Assembly (NCBI RefSeq): GCF_000185505.1
Contig: NZ_GL622359.1
Coordinates: forward strand, 1,754,381 to 1,818,380
DNA length: 64,000 nucleotides
Source: Pseudoramibacter alactolyticus ATCC 23263
Lineage (GTDB): Bacteria; Bacillota; Clostridia; Eubacteriales; Eubacteriaceae
Reading direction: 5' to 3'
In this document: piece by piece, positions 1 to 9,349 of the stretch
Layout: each line of letters opens with the position of its first letter
Numbering within the stretch: position 1 is the stretch's first letter
Program-made: the position numbers and the translations under genes
The notes under the pieces: model-generated
The model's database searches: none
Told to the model about the DNA's origin: nothing
The model's input: only the letters and a program-made list of their open reading frames with translations

Positions 1-211
1 TCCGCTGATCCGCCGGCGTCAGCGGGCAGGCCAGCGAATCCAGCAGATGCTTTTCCACAAAAGCGTTGTCGTCGGTGATCCGGGTCAAATTGATGTGTTC
101 GTTCACGGCCTTCAGACTTTCCATAAAGCGATACAATTTCTCCAGCTGCCCCTCGCTCAGCGAAACGGGCAAGGCCGATGCGATGCGCTTTTTAAATGCA
201 TTGATCTCCAC
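1..211 (-). CDS. rsmG: 16S rRNA (guanine-N7) methyltransferase RsmG, N-terminal part
   Basis: Only the first 70 or so codons lie in the window; the gene runs off the left edge. The GTG start at 211-209 is preceded by GAGGAGAA and lies one base after the mnmG stop, so the two genes are translationally close and cotranscribed. The visible protein has the RsmG/GidB N-terminal helices and the family motif NLTRITD followed by KHLLDSL, which begins the SAM-binding domain. RsmG methylates G527 of 16S rRNA. The order mnmE-mnmG-rsmG is the usual one beside the origin. Confidence 0.9.
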   Translation of the reverse strand, partial: MEINAFKKRIASALPVSLSEGQLEKLYRFMESLKAVNEHINLTRITDDNAFVEKHLLDSLACPLTPADQR

Positions 212-212
212 A

Positions 213-2087
213 CTATTCTCCTCGATGATTTTCAAGATACACGTGCAGCACGGCGATATCCGCCGGCGAAACGCCGGAAATCCGGGAGGCCTGCCCCAGG
301 GACATCGGCTGCACGGCGTTCAGCTTTTCGGCAGCTTCCAGCCGCAGCCCTTCGATATGATGATAATGCAAGCCCTCGGGAATGCGTTTGCTTTCCAGCT
401 TTTTAAACTGTTCCACCTGTTTGATCTGCTTGCTGATATAGCCTTCGTATTTGAGCTGAATCTCCACCTCTTCACAGACGTTGTTGGGCAAGGCCGGCCT
501 TTGGGGATCGAGCGCCGCCGTATTGGCGTAATTGATTTCCGGCCGCTTCATCAACTGCCCCAGCGGCATCCCCGACTTTAATACCGTCGTTCCCAATCGG
601 GATAGGATTGCGTTGGCCGATTCCGAAGGGGGAACCGTCACGCAGCCCATCCGGTCGACCTCGTCCGCAATTGCCGTTTTTTTCTGTAAAAAACGCTGGT
701 ACCGCTCTTCGGAGATGAGCCCCACCCGATGCCCGATGGGCGTCAGCCGAAGATCGGCGTTGTCCTGACGCAGCAGCAGGCGATATTCGGCCCGGGAAGT
801 CATCATCCGATAGGGCTCGCTGGCATCTTCATTGATGATATCGTCGATAAGCACGCCGATATACGCCTGGGAACGGTCCAGAATCATGGGCTCCTTTCGA
901 TCCAGCAACAGCGCCGCATTGATCCCGGCCACAATCCCCTGGGCGCCGGCCTCTTCATAACCAGAGGTCCCGTTGATTTGTCCGGCGAAGAAGAGCCCGC
1001 GGATCCTTTTGCTTTCGAGGGTCGCCTTGAGCTCCGTGGGATGAATACAGTCGTACTCGATGGCATAGGCCGAACGCATAAAGGCCACATGCTCCATCCC
1101 CGGCACCGTTCGGTAAAGCGCAATCTGCACATCCTCCGGCAGACAGGAAGACATCCCCTGCACATACACCTCCTGAGTGTTGCGACCCTCCGGCTCCATA
1201 AACATCTGATGGTGATCTTTGTCCGCAAAACGCATCACCTTGGTTTCGATGGAGGGGCAATAGCGCGGCCCCACCCCCACCACATCGCCGGTGACCAGCG
1301 GACTGCGGTCGAGATTCGCGTTGATGATCCGATGCGTCGCCTCATTGGTATAGGTCAGGTAGCAATCGATCTGATCGATTGCGATCGCTTCCGTCTCGAA
1401 GGAAAAGGGCGTGATGATCTCGTCTCCTTTTTGTACGATCATTTTGGTATAGTCCAAGGTTTTGGCATCCACCCGGGCCGGGGTTCCCGTTTTAAAACGC
1501 TGAAGGTGAAAACCGGCTTCTTCCAGCGAGTCCGAAAGGAAACGCGCCGGGAACATCCCGTTGGGGCCGCCTTCGTATTGCACTTCTCCCATAAAAATCT
1601 TTCCCTTGAGATACGTCCCGGTGCAGACCACACAGGTCTCGCAGGTATAGGTTGCGCCGGTCACGACCTGAACGCCGACAATTTTCTGATCTTCGACGAT
1701 CAGCTTGGTCGCTTCCTGCTGCCGCAGTGTCAGATGCTCGGTATTTTCCACCACGGCCTTCATCCGAAACTGATAGGCCTTTTTATCCGCCTGGGCGCGC
1801 AGCGAATGCACCGCCGGCCCTTTCCCGGTGTTCAGCATCCGGCACTGGATCATCGTCGCGTCGATATTCTTGCCCATTTCGCCGCCGAGAGCATCGATTT
1901 CCCGCACCAGATGTCCTTTCCCGGTGCCGCCGATCGACGGATTGCAGGGCATCATCGCCACAGAATCCAGATTGATGGCCAATAACAATGTTTCCTTTCC
2001 CATCCGCGCCGTCGCCAGAGCCGCTTCACATCCCGCATGACCGGCGCCTATCACAATGGTATCGTAATGACCTGCTGTATATTCCAT
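213..2087 (-). CDS. mnmG: tRNA uridine-5-carboxymethylaminomethyl modification enzyme MnmG (GidA)
   Basis: 624 aa, normal length for the family. The N-terminus has the dinucleotide-binding motif VIGAGHAGCEAA for FAD, and the NADH-binding and C-terminal MnmE-binding regions are complete (the conserved PYRMMTSRAEYRLLLRQDNA stretch is near residue 430). With MnmE it installs the carboxymethylaminomethyl group at U34 of tRNAs reading two-fold degenerate codons. It lies 50 bp downstream of mnmE on the same strand and one base upstream of rsmG. Confidence 0.97.
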   Translation of the reverse strand: MEYTAGHYDTIVIGAGHAGCEAALATARMGKETLLLAINLDSVAMMPCNPSIGGTGKGHLVREIDALGGEMGKNIDATMIQCRMLNTGKGPAVHSLRAQADKKAYQFRMKAVVENTEHLTLRQQEATKLIVEDQKIVGVQVVTGATYTCETCVVCTGTYLKGKIFMGEVQYEGGPNGMFPARFLSDSLEEAGFHLQRFKTGTPARVDAKTLDYTKMIVQKGDEIITPFSFETEAIAIDQIDCYLTYTNEATHRIINANLDRSPLVTGDVVGVGPRYCPSIETKVMRFADKDHHQMFMEPEGRNTQEVYVQGMSSCLPEDVQIALYRTVPGMEHVAFMRSAYAIEYDCIHPTELKATLESKRIRGLFFAGQINGTSGYEEAGAQGIVAGINAALLLDRKEPMILDRSQAYIGVLIDDIINEDASEPYRMMTSRAEYRLLLRQDNADLRLTPIGHRVGLISEERYQRFLQKKTAIADEVDRMGCVTVPPSESANAILSRLGTTVLKSGMPLGQLMKRPEINYANTAALDPQRPALPNNVCEEVEIQLKYEGYISKQIKQVEQFKKLESKRIPEGLHYHHIEGLRLEAAEKLNAVQPMSLGQASRISGVSPADIAVLHVYLENHRGE

Positions 2088-2137
2088 ATTTTTTCCTTCT
2101 TAAATTTAAATGGTTTTACACTTGCCGGTTTTCGCGC

Positions 2138-3511
2138 CTATTTACCAAGGCAGAAATTGGCGAAAATTTGATCGATGATATCATCCCCAAGAGACTGACC
2201 GGTAATCCGCCGTAAATTTTCCAGCGCCTCTTCTAAATCAATGGCCACCATATCCACCGACATCCCGATGGACAGGCCATTCAGCGCATTGGTTAAATTT
2301 TCACGCACCTGACGCAGCAGATTCACATGGCGCAGATTAGAAACAATCACATCATCCGCTGCCTTTGCCGTTTGATTGCCCGTGACCATAGCCACCATCT
2401 GCCTGCGCAAGGCGTCGAGGCCGGTCTCTGTTTTGATAGATAAAGCAATTTCGTTAGGCTTTAGATCGGTTAAAACTTCATCCTTTAAATCTATTTTATT
2501 ATAAATGCGAATATAAGGTTTATCCTGAAACGCTGTTATCAATGTGTCCTCGTCTTCTGAGGTTTCACGTGAAACGTCCGTCATCATCAAAATCAATTCG
2601 GCCCGATCCATCATTTGCTTGGATTTTTCCACGCCTAATTTTTCCACCACATCATCGGTTTCGCGGATTCCCGCCGTGTCGATAATGTGAAATGGAATCC
2701 CTTCAATATTAATATAGGCCTCCACCACATCGCGGGTGGTCCCTGGAATATCGGTAACCAGCGCTTTGTCTTCCCGAATTAGTTTATTTAAAAGCGAGGA
2801 TTTACCCACATTGGGTTCGCCGAGAATCACCGTATCGACGCCGTTCCGATAAATCTTACCCATCTGAGCCGAATCGAGCAACGCGTCCACCGAAACAATC
2901 AGGCCGTCAATCGACCGGCGAAGGGTATCGCCGGTCACCGTTTCGATATCGTATTCCGGATAATCGATGGCGGCGTCAATAAAGGTCATCAGATGAAGCA
3001 GCTCGGCATCCACGGCCTGATACTTCTTTGAGAGGCCGCCGGACAATTGATTGACGGAATAAGCTAAACCGATGGCGGTCTTGGCCTCGATGATATCCGA
3101 CACCGCTTCCGCTTGGGTGAGATCGATGCGCCCGTTCACAAAAGCCCGCCGGGTGAATTCCCCTGGATCGGCCAGCCTGGCTCCGGCACGAATCACCGCA
3201 TCGAGCACCGCGTGCAGCGCCACCGGGCCGCCATGACAGTTGATTTCCACCACGTCCTCGGCCGTATAGGATCGCGGTGCCTTCATGATCGACACCAACA
3301 CCTCGTCGATCCGCTTGCCCTGCGCATCGTAACAATGACCATAATGAATCGTATGCGTTTCAAAGGACGCCAGCTGCTGATCGGACGCATTTTGATAAAC
3401 CCGATCCGCAACGGCAATCGCGTCTTTTCCGGATATCCGAACAATACCGACGCCGCCGACGCCGCTTGGCGTGGCGATGGCCGCAATCACATCGTCTTGC
3501 AAAACGTGCAT
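2138..3511 (-). CDS. mnmE: tRNA uridine-5-carboxymethylaminomethyl modification GTPase MnmE (TrmE)
   Basis: 457 aa, full length. An N-terminal folate-binding domain is followed by a helical domain into which the G domain is inserted: G1 GEPNVGKSS (about residue 227), G2 GTTRD, G3 DTAG and NKID. The protein ends in the invariant CLGK tail, whose Cys is catalytically important in the family. It is the partner of MnmG encoded just downstream. A terminator separates it from jag, so mnmE probably starts a new transcript in the 156-bp gap after jag. Confidence 0.97.
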   Translation of the reverse strand: MHVLQDDVIAAIATPSGVGGVGIVRISGKDAIAVADRVYQNASDQQLASFETHTIHYGHCYDAQGKRIDEVLVSIMKAPRSYTAEDVVEINCHGGPVALHAVLDAVIRAGARLADPGEFTRRAFVNGRIDLTQAEAVSDIIEAKTAIGLAYSVNQLSGGLSKKYQAVDAELLHLMTFIDAAIDYPEYDIETVTGDTLRRSIDGLIVSVDALLDSAQMGKIYRNGVDTVILGEPNVGKSSLLNKLIREDKALVTDIPGTTRDVVEAYINIEGIPFHIIDTAGIRETDDVVEKLGVEKSKQMMDRAELILMMTDVSRETSEDEDTLITAFQDKPYIRIYNKIDLKDEVLTDLKPNEIALSIKTETGLDALRRQMVAMVTGNQTAKAADDVIVSNLRHVNLLRQVRENLTNALNGLSIGMSVDMVAIDLEEALENLRRITGQSLGDDIIDQIFANFCLGK

Positions 3512-3592
3512 GACTATCCTCCTCTATTAAATCTCAATCCCATCATCAATCGATGACCGTTATCATATTCGTTATTCGAAAAATCATTATAA

Positions 3593-3637
3593 CAAAAAAA
3601 CCGACGAAAGCACTTGTTATCCAAACAAACTGCTTTC
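3593..3637 (-). terminator. Intrinsic terminator after jag
   Basis: Read leftward, GAAAGCA (3637-3631) pairs with TGCTTTC (3612-3606). The stem extends inward by six more pairs (TTTGTT with AACAAG) around a five-base loop, with one bulged base, and a run of seven T follows. It ends the rpmH-to-jag transcript before mnmE. The rest of the 3512-3667 gap holds no gene. Confidence 0.8.
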
Positions 3638-3667
3638 ACCAGTTTATCCATTGCAGACGGCGAAATA

Positions 3668-4438
3668 TCAATCTCCGCGATCCTGATTTTCTTTTAAATC
3701 GATAACCACATGACGATAGGGATCGTGCCCTTCACTGTAGGTATAGACGGTTTCGCTGTCCTGAAGGGTCGCATGGATGATGCGGCGTTCTCCCGGATTC
3801 ATCGGTTCAAGAACCATCTTTTTATGGTAGCGCACCGCTTTGTCAGCCATTTTATGAGCCAGATGCTCCAGGGTGCCCTGCCGTTTTTCACGGTAGTGCT
3901 CGGTGTTAATCAACACCCGCACATAGTGATCGGTCGTTTTATTCACCGCCAGGCTGGTCAGATACTGAATGGCATCCAGTGTCTGGCCGCGGCGCCCGAT
4001 GAGAATCCCCATCTTCGGACCGGCCAGCTCGACATGAAGCACATCGCTGTTCCGATCGTAATCGGTGGTAACCGCCACCTCCAGCGCCATCGCCGTAATC
4101 ATATCTTTCAAAAACTGTTTGGCCGTCGTCTGAATAGCTTCCGCTTCGTCATCCAGATAAGCCTCGGCTTCAGCCCTGTCGGCAGCCGCTTCGCTGATAT
4201 CAGCCTCAGCATCAGCATCAGTCGGCGTTTCCGACAATACTGCAGCTTCCTCAGCCGGCGGCCCTGCTTCGACGTTCTTCGGCGTTACCTCGACAACCGC
4301 TTCTTTCTTGCCAAAAATCCCCAGAACACCAAATTCCGGTTTCTGAACCACTTTGACGTCCACCTGATCTTCTGTCAGACCGAGCACCGTCAACGCTTTT
4401 TGAAGAGCTTCTGAGACTGTTTTACCTTTTGCTTCCAT
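3668..4438 (-). CDS. jag: RNA-binding protein Jag/KhpB (Jag-N, KH and R3H domains)
   Basis: 256 aa from the ATG at 4438, which has GGAGG 11 bases upstream. An in-frame ATG at 4456 overlaps the yidC stop but has no Shine-Dalgarno sequence, so I prefer the inner start. Order: Jag-N domain (about 1-50), an acidic Ala/Glu/Asp-rich linker (about 55-110), a KH domain with the GRRGQT loop, and a C-terminal R3H domain (the GERRIIHATL region). KhpB partners with KhpA in RNA chaperoning and control of cell elongation in Firmicutes. Its position directly after yidC is the conserved one. Confidence 0.93.
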   Translation of the reverse strand: MEAKGKTVSEALQKALTVLGLTEDQVDVKVVQKPEFGVLGIFGKKEAVVEVTPKNVEAGPPAEEAAVLSETPTDADAEADISEAAADRAEAEAYLDDEAEAIQTTAKQFLKDMITAMALEVAVTTDYDRNSDVLHVELAGPKMGILIGRRGQTLDAIQYLTSLAVNKTTDHYVRVLINTEHYREKRQGTLEHLAHKMADKAVRYHKKMVLEPMNPGERRIIHATLQDSETVYTYSEGHDPYRHVVIDLKENQDRGD

Positions 4439-4455
4439 TTTCTTGTCTGCCTCCA

Positions 4456-5346
4456 TCAGGATTTTTTCGTCCGCTCATCGCTTTGCGGAATCTTCGTCAC
4501 CACTTTGCGTCTCGAAGAAGCTGGCTTGGTCTTGGGGCGGCTGGCCTTCTTTTTAGCGGTCTTCCCCGACTGACCGGTCATTTGCTGCTGCCGCATCTGA
4601 CTCTGCTCCTTAAGCATGCTCTTCTTTTCTTTCTTTTCCTGACGTTTGGCTTCTTCCACCCGGCGCTCCGCTTCCTCAATCGATACTTTTTCGACCGGTT
4701 TGCGCATTACCAAGAATTGCTGCACGAAGGTATAGGCATTCTGCACCACCCAGTACAGGGCGACCCCGGCCGGCATTTTAACGGCAAACCAGCCGATCAT
4801 TAAAGGCATCACATAAAGCATCACCTTCTGTGAGCTTTGCGCCGCTTTGTTCCCATCGTCCTGAAAGCGCATCATATACCACTGCGTGATAAAGGTTAAC
4901 ACCACACAGAGTATCGGCAACACAAAGTACGGATCCGGTTTTCCCAGATTCGGGATCCAATAAAAGCCAGCCCGCAGCGCCGACAAATTACCGTTGGTAA
5001 AAACATATTTCGCCGGTGAGCGCAACGCGCCGAACAATCCCCAGATAATCGGCAGCTGAATAAGCAGCGGCAGACATCCGGCCATCGGATTCACGTTGTA
5101 AAGCTTGTACAGCTTCATGGTTTCCGCATTAAGCTTTTCCGGATTATTCTTGTATTTTTTCTGAAGATTATTGAGTTCCGGCTGAACGGCCTGCATTTCC
5201 CGCATCGAATTGGTCTGTTTGATATTCAGCGGCAAAATGATGGTTTTAACAATAATAGTAAACAAAATCACCGCAAAACCGTAATCTTTAACCAGGTTGT
5301 AAATCTGATAAAGAACAAATCCGAACGCCTGGTATAAAATATTCAT
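4456..5346 (-). CDS. yidC: Membrane protein insertase YidC (Oxa1 family)
   Basis: 296 aa. It has the five-helix Oxa1 core typical of Gram-positive YidC, with conserved stretches NPMAGCLPLLIQLPI and ALYWVVQNAY, and a very basic C-terminal tail (Lys/Arg-rich, about residues 235-296) of the type that contacts ribosomes. There is no lipobox, unlike Bacillus SpoIIIJ. It inserts membrane proteins alone or with SecYEG. It sits between yidD and jag in the conserved rpmH-rnpA-yidD-yidC-jag order. Confidence 0.95.
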   Translation of the reverse strand: MNILYQAFGFVLYQIYNLVKDYGFAVILFTIIVKTIILPLNIKQTNSMREMQAVQPELNNLQKKYKNNPEKLNAETMKLYKLYNVNPMAGCLPLLIQLPIIWGLFGALRSPAKYVFTNGNLSALRAGFYWIPNLGKPDPYFVLPILCVVLTFITQWYMMRFQDDGNKAAQSSQKVMLYVMPLMIGWFAVKMPAGVALYWVVQNAYTFVQQFLVMRKPVEKVSIEEAERRVEEAKRQEKKEKKSMLKEQSQMRQQQMTGQSGKTAKKKASRPKTKPASSRRKVVTKIPQSDERTKKS

Positions 5347-5390
5347 CTAAAACCTTTTCTCCTTTGCTTTCCATTCCTTTTTCAAGGAGA

Positions 5391-5615
5391 TCACGGAACC
5401 GGATCGTACCCGCCGGGATTAAAAGGATGACATCGGACAACACGTTTCATCCCCAGCCACAGCCCTTTTCTCGGACCGTATTTTTGAATGGCTTCGTAAC
5501 AATAATTTGAGCAGGTCGGATAAAAACGACACGATCGCGGCAAAAAAGGCGAAATCACCCGCTGATACCCTCGGATTAAGAACAGCATGCCCCGCGCAAT
5601 CACCTGACTGATCAT
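5391..5615 (-). CDS. yidD: Membrane protein insertion efficiency factor YidD
   Basis: 74 aa with the whole family pattern: an amphipathic N-terminus [19 protein letters not shown], then [15 protein letters not shown] and the closing [12 protein letters not shown]. It overlaps the end of rnpA by four bases. It aids YidC-dependent insertion at the inner face of the membrane. Confidence 0.95.
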   Translation of the reverse strand: MISQVIARGMLFLIRGYQRVISPFLPRSCRFYPTCSNYCYEAIQKYGPRKGLWLGMKRVVRCHPFNPGGYDPVP

Positions 5616-5956
5616 AGTCGACTCACTTCCAGTTTCGTTTTATAAAACAAATGTGTCAAAGAATGTTCTATCTCCGCATAGGTCGCCGAAACACATCGCT
5701 CCTTAGCGATGATGATCAAATCGTAACCCGTTTTAAAATCACCGCGGTGAAGACGATACGCTTCACGAATCCTTCTGCGGATCTTATTTCGGACGACAGC
5801 CCGCTTCGACACTTTCTTGCTAACAATAATACCCAGACGATTGGTATTTTCCCGATTTTTCAAATAATAAAATTGAAAGTGACGATTGCCAAACCGTTGT
5901 CCCTTTCGGAATACGTCGTTGAAATCTTTTTCACTTTTTAAAGAATTCAAGGCCAT
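5612..5956 (-). CDS. rnpA: Ribonuclease P protein component
   Basis: 114 aa from the ATG at 5956, chosen because GGAG lies six bases upstream; an in-frame TTG four codons earlier lacks a site. The RNR signature [18 protein letters not shown] marks the RNA-binding face. It assists the RNase P RNA in 5' maturation of tRNAs. It lies directly after rpmH and overlaps yidD by four bases. Confidence 0.95.
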   Translation of the reverse strand: MALNSLKSEKDFNDVFRKGQRFGNRHFQFYYLKNRENTNRLGIIVSKKVSKRAVVRNKIRRRIREAYRLHRGDFKTGYDLIIIAKERCVSATYAEIEHSLTHLFYKTKLEVSRL

Positions 5957-5993
5957 AATCCGCTCCAAAATCCATTCAATCCAAATTCTTCCT

Positions 5994-6027
5994 ATAAAAA
6001 AGACCGTTCATTCAAACAAACGGTCTT
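5994..6027 (-). terminator. Hairpin with T tract between rpmH and rnpA
   Basis: AAGACCGTT (6027-6019) pairs with AACGGTCTT (6008-6000), a perfect 9-bp stem, followed leftward by TTTTTTA. Inside the rpmH-rnpA operon it probably acts as a partial terminator that keeps L34 expression above that of the downstream genes. Confidence 0.75.
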
Positions 6028-6031
6028 GAGG

Positions 6032-6166
6032 TTATGCAGATAATTTTGCTCTGCCCTTTTGTCTTCTTCTTTTCAGAACCAGACGACCACTGCGCGTTTT
6101 CATTCTTTTTCTGAAACCATGTTCTTTTTTGCGCTGTCTGACCTTAGGCTGAAACGTCTGTTTCAT
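6032..6166 (-). CDS. rpmH: 50S ribosomal protein L34
   Basis: 44 codons, starting with ATG at 6166 after AGGAGG. The product starts [19 protein letters not shown] and ends GRAKLSA, the highly basic L34 sequence with the usual length. It is the first gene of the leftward origin-proximal operon and is divergent from dnaA. Confidence 0.97.
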   Translation of the reverse strand: MKQTFQPKVRQRKKEHGFRKRMKTRSGRLVLKRRRQKGRAKLSA

Positions 6167-6245
6167 TGTGATTCCCTCCTAAATATTAACTTTTCATTCA
6201 CCATCTAATGATCAATACCATTCTAAAATACCGTATTACTTAAAA

Positions 6246-6274
6246 AGTATATTATGTTGAAACGTCGATGTCAA
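6246..6274 (-). promoter_or_regulatory. Sigma-A promoter of rpmH
   Basis: Read leftward, TTGACA (6274-6269), a 17-bp spacer, then TATACT (6251-6246). This is close to consensus and about 80 bp upstream of the rpmH start. Confidence 0.8.
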
Positions 6275-6323
6275 GCCATTTTTTAAAATCCCGTCGCTTC
6301 TTCGGATTTCATCGGACATTCCC

Positions 6324-6538
6324 TGTGGATACTTGAATGCCCGGATTGAATTTGCTATAATAAACGCACACTTTTAACATTATCCACAGCCTTTTATCAA
6401 CAGCTTTCCTATTTTTGTGGATAAATCTGGGGATAAATGTTGATATTTCCCAGATCATCCTGATTTATCTCTATTTTTCTTCGGGATAAATTTATAAACG
6501 GGCTGTGTTTTTAAAATATGAATGTGTATTTATCAACA
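6324..6538. other. oriC: oriC, upstream part: DnaA-box cluster between rpmH and dnaA
   Basis: Two perfect DnaA boxes are present: TTATCCACA at 6380-6388 and its reverse TGTGGATAA at 6416-6424. One- or two-mismatch boxes lie at 6324-6332 (TGTGGATAC), 6394-6402 (TTATCAACA), 6428-6436 (TGGGGATAA) and 6530-6538 (TTATCAACA). The surroundings are AT-rich and gene orientation diverges here. With the cluster after dnaA this gives the bipartite origin known from Bacillus. Apart from the two promoters, the 6167-6554 gap holds nothing else I recognise. Confidence 0.85.
6333..6361 (+). promoter_or_regulatory. Sigma-A promoter of dnaA
   Basis: TTGAAT (6333-6338), 17-bp spacer, TATAAT (6356-6361), with TG one base before the -10 (extended -10). 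It is embedded among DnaA boxes, consistent with DnaA autoregulation. Confidence 0.78.
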
Positions 6539-6554
6539 TTTATTGGAGGCTTAT

Positions 6555-7928
6555 GTGGACGACTCGTTGAATATTTTATGGCAGCAAGCCCTTGAACTGA
6601 TCGCCGAACAGCTCACCGAAGTGAGTTTTAGAACCTGGTTTCCATCGGTCAAACCCATCCTGTACCGGGACAACTTCGTTTATTTATTGGTTGAAAATTC
6701 CTTTAACCAGGCGGTTATGCAAGAGCGCTACGAAACCGTAACCAACACCGTTCTGTCTTTTTTAACGAAAAATGACCATTTAAAGGCCGTGTTCATCCTG
6801 AATGAAGACGACATTCCAAAAGAGACGGCCCCGGCATCGGCGCCTTTGGAAACGGCAGAAGAAAGAACAGACACACCGGATGCTAACGTTAAACCCGCCC
6901 ACACCGGGACGGGCATCAACGCCAAATATACCTTTGAGCGCTTCGTTATCGGGGAAAATAACCGTTTTGCCCACGCCGCCTGTGTCGCCGTATCGGAAGC
7001 GCCGTCGGAACGCTACAACCCGCTTTTTATTTACGGAGGCGTCGGCCTCGGCAAAACCCATTTAATGCAGGCCATTGGCAATTATATCCTGACCTATACG
7101 CCGGATAAAAAAGTGATCTACGTTTCCTGCGAAACTTTTACCAACGAATTCATCGATGCGATTCAAAACAAGAACAACCTCTCTTTCCGCAATCGCTACC
7201 GCAATGTCGACATCCTGCTCATCGACGATATTCAATTCTTATCCGGCAAGGAAGGCACCCAGGAAGAGTTCTTCCACACCTTTAATGCCCTTCACGACGA
7301 AAACAAACAGATCGTCATCAGCTCGGACCGGCCGCCGCGGGAAATCCCAAAGCTGGCCGAACGGCTGCGCAGCCGTTTTGAAATGGGGCTGATCACCGAT
7401 ATTTCCACGCCGAATTTCGAAACGCGGATGGCCATTTTGCGCAAGAAGGCCGAATCCAACGCCGAGGACATCCCCGACGACGTCATGAGCTTTATCGCCG
7501 ACAACATTCATTCCAATATCCGGGAGCTTGAGGGCGCGCTGACCACGGTGGTCGCCTACTCCAAACTTCACGGCGAAACCATTAGTCTCGATTTTGCCAG
7601 GGAAGCGCTGGCCGATCTGTTCGTCTCCCGGCAGCACGACATTAACGCGGATTATATTAAGGAAATCACCGCTAAATACTTTAATACCACCATCGAGGAT
7701 ATGAACGGCAAAAAGCGCACCAAGGCCATCACCACTCCGCGTCAGGTGGCCATGTATCTGTGCCGCGAGATGACCAATATGTCCCTGCCCGCCATCGGCG
7801 AAGCCTTCGGCGGACGGGATCACTCCACCGTCATCCACGCGTATCAAAAGATCAGTGAAAACATCGACGCCAACACCGATTTTAAAAATTTGGTGCTCCG
7901 TATTCAAAGCGATATTCAGGGGCAATAA
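6555..7928 (+). CDS. dnaA: Chromosomal replication initiator protein DnaA
   Basis: 457 aa from the GTG at 6555, which has GGAGG five bases upstream and gives the normal N-terminus (MDDSLNILWQQAL). An in-frame ATG at 6522 would overlap a DnaA box and has no ribosome-binding site. Domain I is about 1-80, a poorly conserved linker about 80-125, and the AAA+ domain has Walker A GGVGLGKTH (about 160) and Walker B LLIDDIQFL. The C-terminal box-binding domain has the signature GGRDHSTVIHAYQKI. It binds the boxes on both sides of its own gene. Confidence 0.98.
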   Translation: MDDSLNILWQQALELIAEQLTEVSFRTWFPSVKPILYRDNFVYLLVENSFNQAVMQERYETVTNTVLSFLTKNDHLKAVFILNEDDIPKETAPASAPLETAEERTDTPDANVKPAHTGTGINAKYTFERFVIGENNRFAHAACVAVSEAPSERYNPLFIYGGVGLGKTHLMQAIGNYILTYTPDKKVIYVSCETFTNEFIDAIQNKNNLSFRNRYRNVDILLIDDIQFLSGKEGTQEEFFHTFNALHDENKQIVISSDRPPREIPKLAERLRSRFEMGLITDISTPNFETRMAILRKKAESNAEDIPDDVMSFIADNIHSNIRELEGALTTVVAYSKLHGETISLDFAREALADLFVSRQHDINADYIKEITAKYFNTTIEDMNGKKRTKAITTPRQVAMYLCREMTNMSLPAIGEAFGGRDHSTVIHAYQKISENIDANTDFKNLVLRIQSDIQGQ

Positions 7929-7940
7929 GTCACGCCGCGC

Positions 7941-8092
7941 TTATCCACGGCATCAGCCACTATCCATCCACAGCTTATCCACAAACCAAGGCCGGCGCTT
8001 TTCGCCGTTTTCCGTGCATTCAGACTTATCCACATTCTTCACAGGCTTTATGATTATTATGACTAATTATATTTTATAATATAATAAATAAA
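7941..8092. other. oriC: oriC, downstream part: DnaA boxes and AT-rich unwinding region
   Basis: Perfect TTATCCACA boxes lie at 7975-7983 and 8026-8034, and a one-mismatch box (TTATCCACG) at 7941-7949. Immediately after the last box comes a stretch of almost pure A/T (about 8048-8092), the expected DNA unwinding element. The order box cluster, box, AT-rich tract matches the unwinding side of Gram-positive origins. Unwinding at this exact place is inference. Confidence 0.82.
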
Positions 8093-8174
8093 CCACGACT
8101 CATCCCAAAACATATCCGCCATTCGACTATCTGTCAATCTGTCAAAAAGAAAAAACAATATTCAGAGGTAAACC

Positions 8175-9284
8175 ATGAAATTTGACTGCTCCAAAACCGA
8201 TCTGATCAGCGCCCTTTCCCTGGTCTCCCGAGGTGTCTCCAACAAAACCACCATGCCCATTCTCGAAGGGATTCTCTTTGAGGTTTACGATCACCGGCTG
8301 TTTTTGACCTCAACCAACCTGGAAATCAGCATTCAGACTTCCATCCCGGCTCACGTTGAACAGGACGGCGAACTGATCCTGCAATCCAACTTTATCTTTG
8401 AGCTGGTTCGCAAATTGTCCGGCGAAGATGTCTTTTTTGAACAGATGGCCCAGCATCAGCTCAAAATGACCTGCGAATGTTCCACCTTTACCATCAAGGG
8501 GATGGCTTCCGACGAATTTCCGGAATTCCCAAAGGTGATCGACGACTACAGTTTCACCGTGGATGCGGCAGCGCTGAAAGCCATGATTCACGGGACGATT
8601 TTTGCCGTGGCCATCAAGGAAAATATCCCGGTGCTCACCGGACTTAAGCTTGAAATCGAACAGGACCAGCTGACCATGATCGCGTTGGACGGCTACCGGC
8701 TTGCCCTGCGCCGGGGTGCTCTCAGCACGCCCATCAACGAGGCGGTGTCCATTATCGTGCCGGGCAAGAGCATGATGGAGCTGGACAAATTGCTATCCGG
8801 CGTGAGCGGCGACGTCCAGGTGAACCTGTCGAAGGCGCAGATTTTCTTTACGATGGGCGATACCCAGTTTACTTCCCGCCTGCTCGAAGGGGAGTTCATC
8901 AATTATAAACACATCATTCCAAAAGATAAAAACACCGAAGTGGTCATCGATAAAAAATTACTGCTCGACAGCACCGAACGCGCGGCGCTTTTGGCCCGGG
9001 AAGGTAAAAACAATTTGATCAAAATGGCCTTCGGCATCGACGAACTGACGCTCTCTTCCAACGCGGAGATCGGCGATGTGCATGAGGTGATTCCCATCCA
9101 GAAGACCGGCGACGATCTCAAAATCGCTTTTAATTCAAAATTTATTATCGACGCACTGCGGGCCATCGATCAGGAGCAAATCACCATTAACATGACCAAC
9201 CCGGTGGGGCCGGCGGTCATTCTGCCGGAAGACAACCGCTATGTGTATTTGATTCTGCCGGTGCGTGTTTCGGACGACATGTAG
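8175..9284 (+). CDS. dnaN: DNA polymerase III beta subunit (sliding clamp)
   Basis: 369 aa, full length, three clamp domains, beginning MKFDCSKTDLISALSLVSRG and ending with the conserved YLILPVR region. AGAGG lies upstream of the ATG. It forms the ring that tethers the replicative polymerase. It is separated from dnaA by the second half of oriC. Confidence 0.97.
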   Translation: MKFDCSKTDLISALSLVSRGVSNKTTMPILEGILFEVYDHRLFLTSTNLEISIQTSIPAHVEQDGELILQSNFIFELVRKLSGEDVFFEQMAQHQLKMTCECSTFTIKGMASDEFPEFPKVIDDYSFTVDAAALKAMIHGTIFAVAIKENIPVLTGLKLEIEQDQLTMIALDGYRLALRRGALSTPINEAVSIIVPGKSMMELDKLLSGVSGDVQVNLSKAQIFFTMGDTQFTSRLLEGEFINYKHIIPKDKNTEVVIDKKLLLDSTERAALLAREGKNNLIKMAFGIDELTLSSNAEIGDVHEVIPIQKTGDDLKIAFNSKFIIDALRAIDQEQITINMTNPVGPAVILPEDNRYVYLILPVRVSDDM

Positions 9285-9310
9285 GGGCCGGCCATTTTAA
9301 AACGAATCAA

Positions 9311-9349
9311 AAAGAACCGCAAAGTCCGTTGGCACGCGGTTCTTTTTTT
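9311..9349 (+). terminator. Intrinsic terminator after dnaN
   Basis: GAACCGC (9314-9320) pairs with GCGGTTC (9336-9342) and is followed by seven T. The promoter for the next genes starts inside its loop. Confidence 0.85.
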
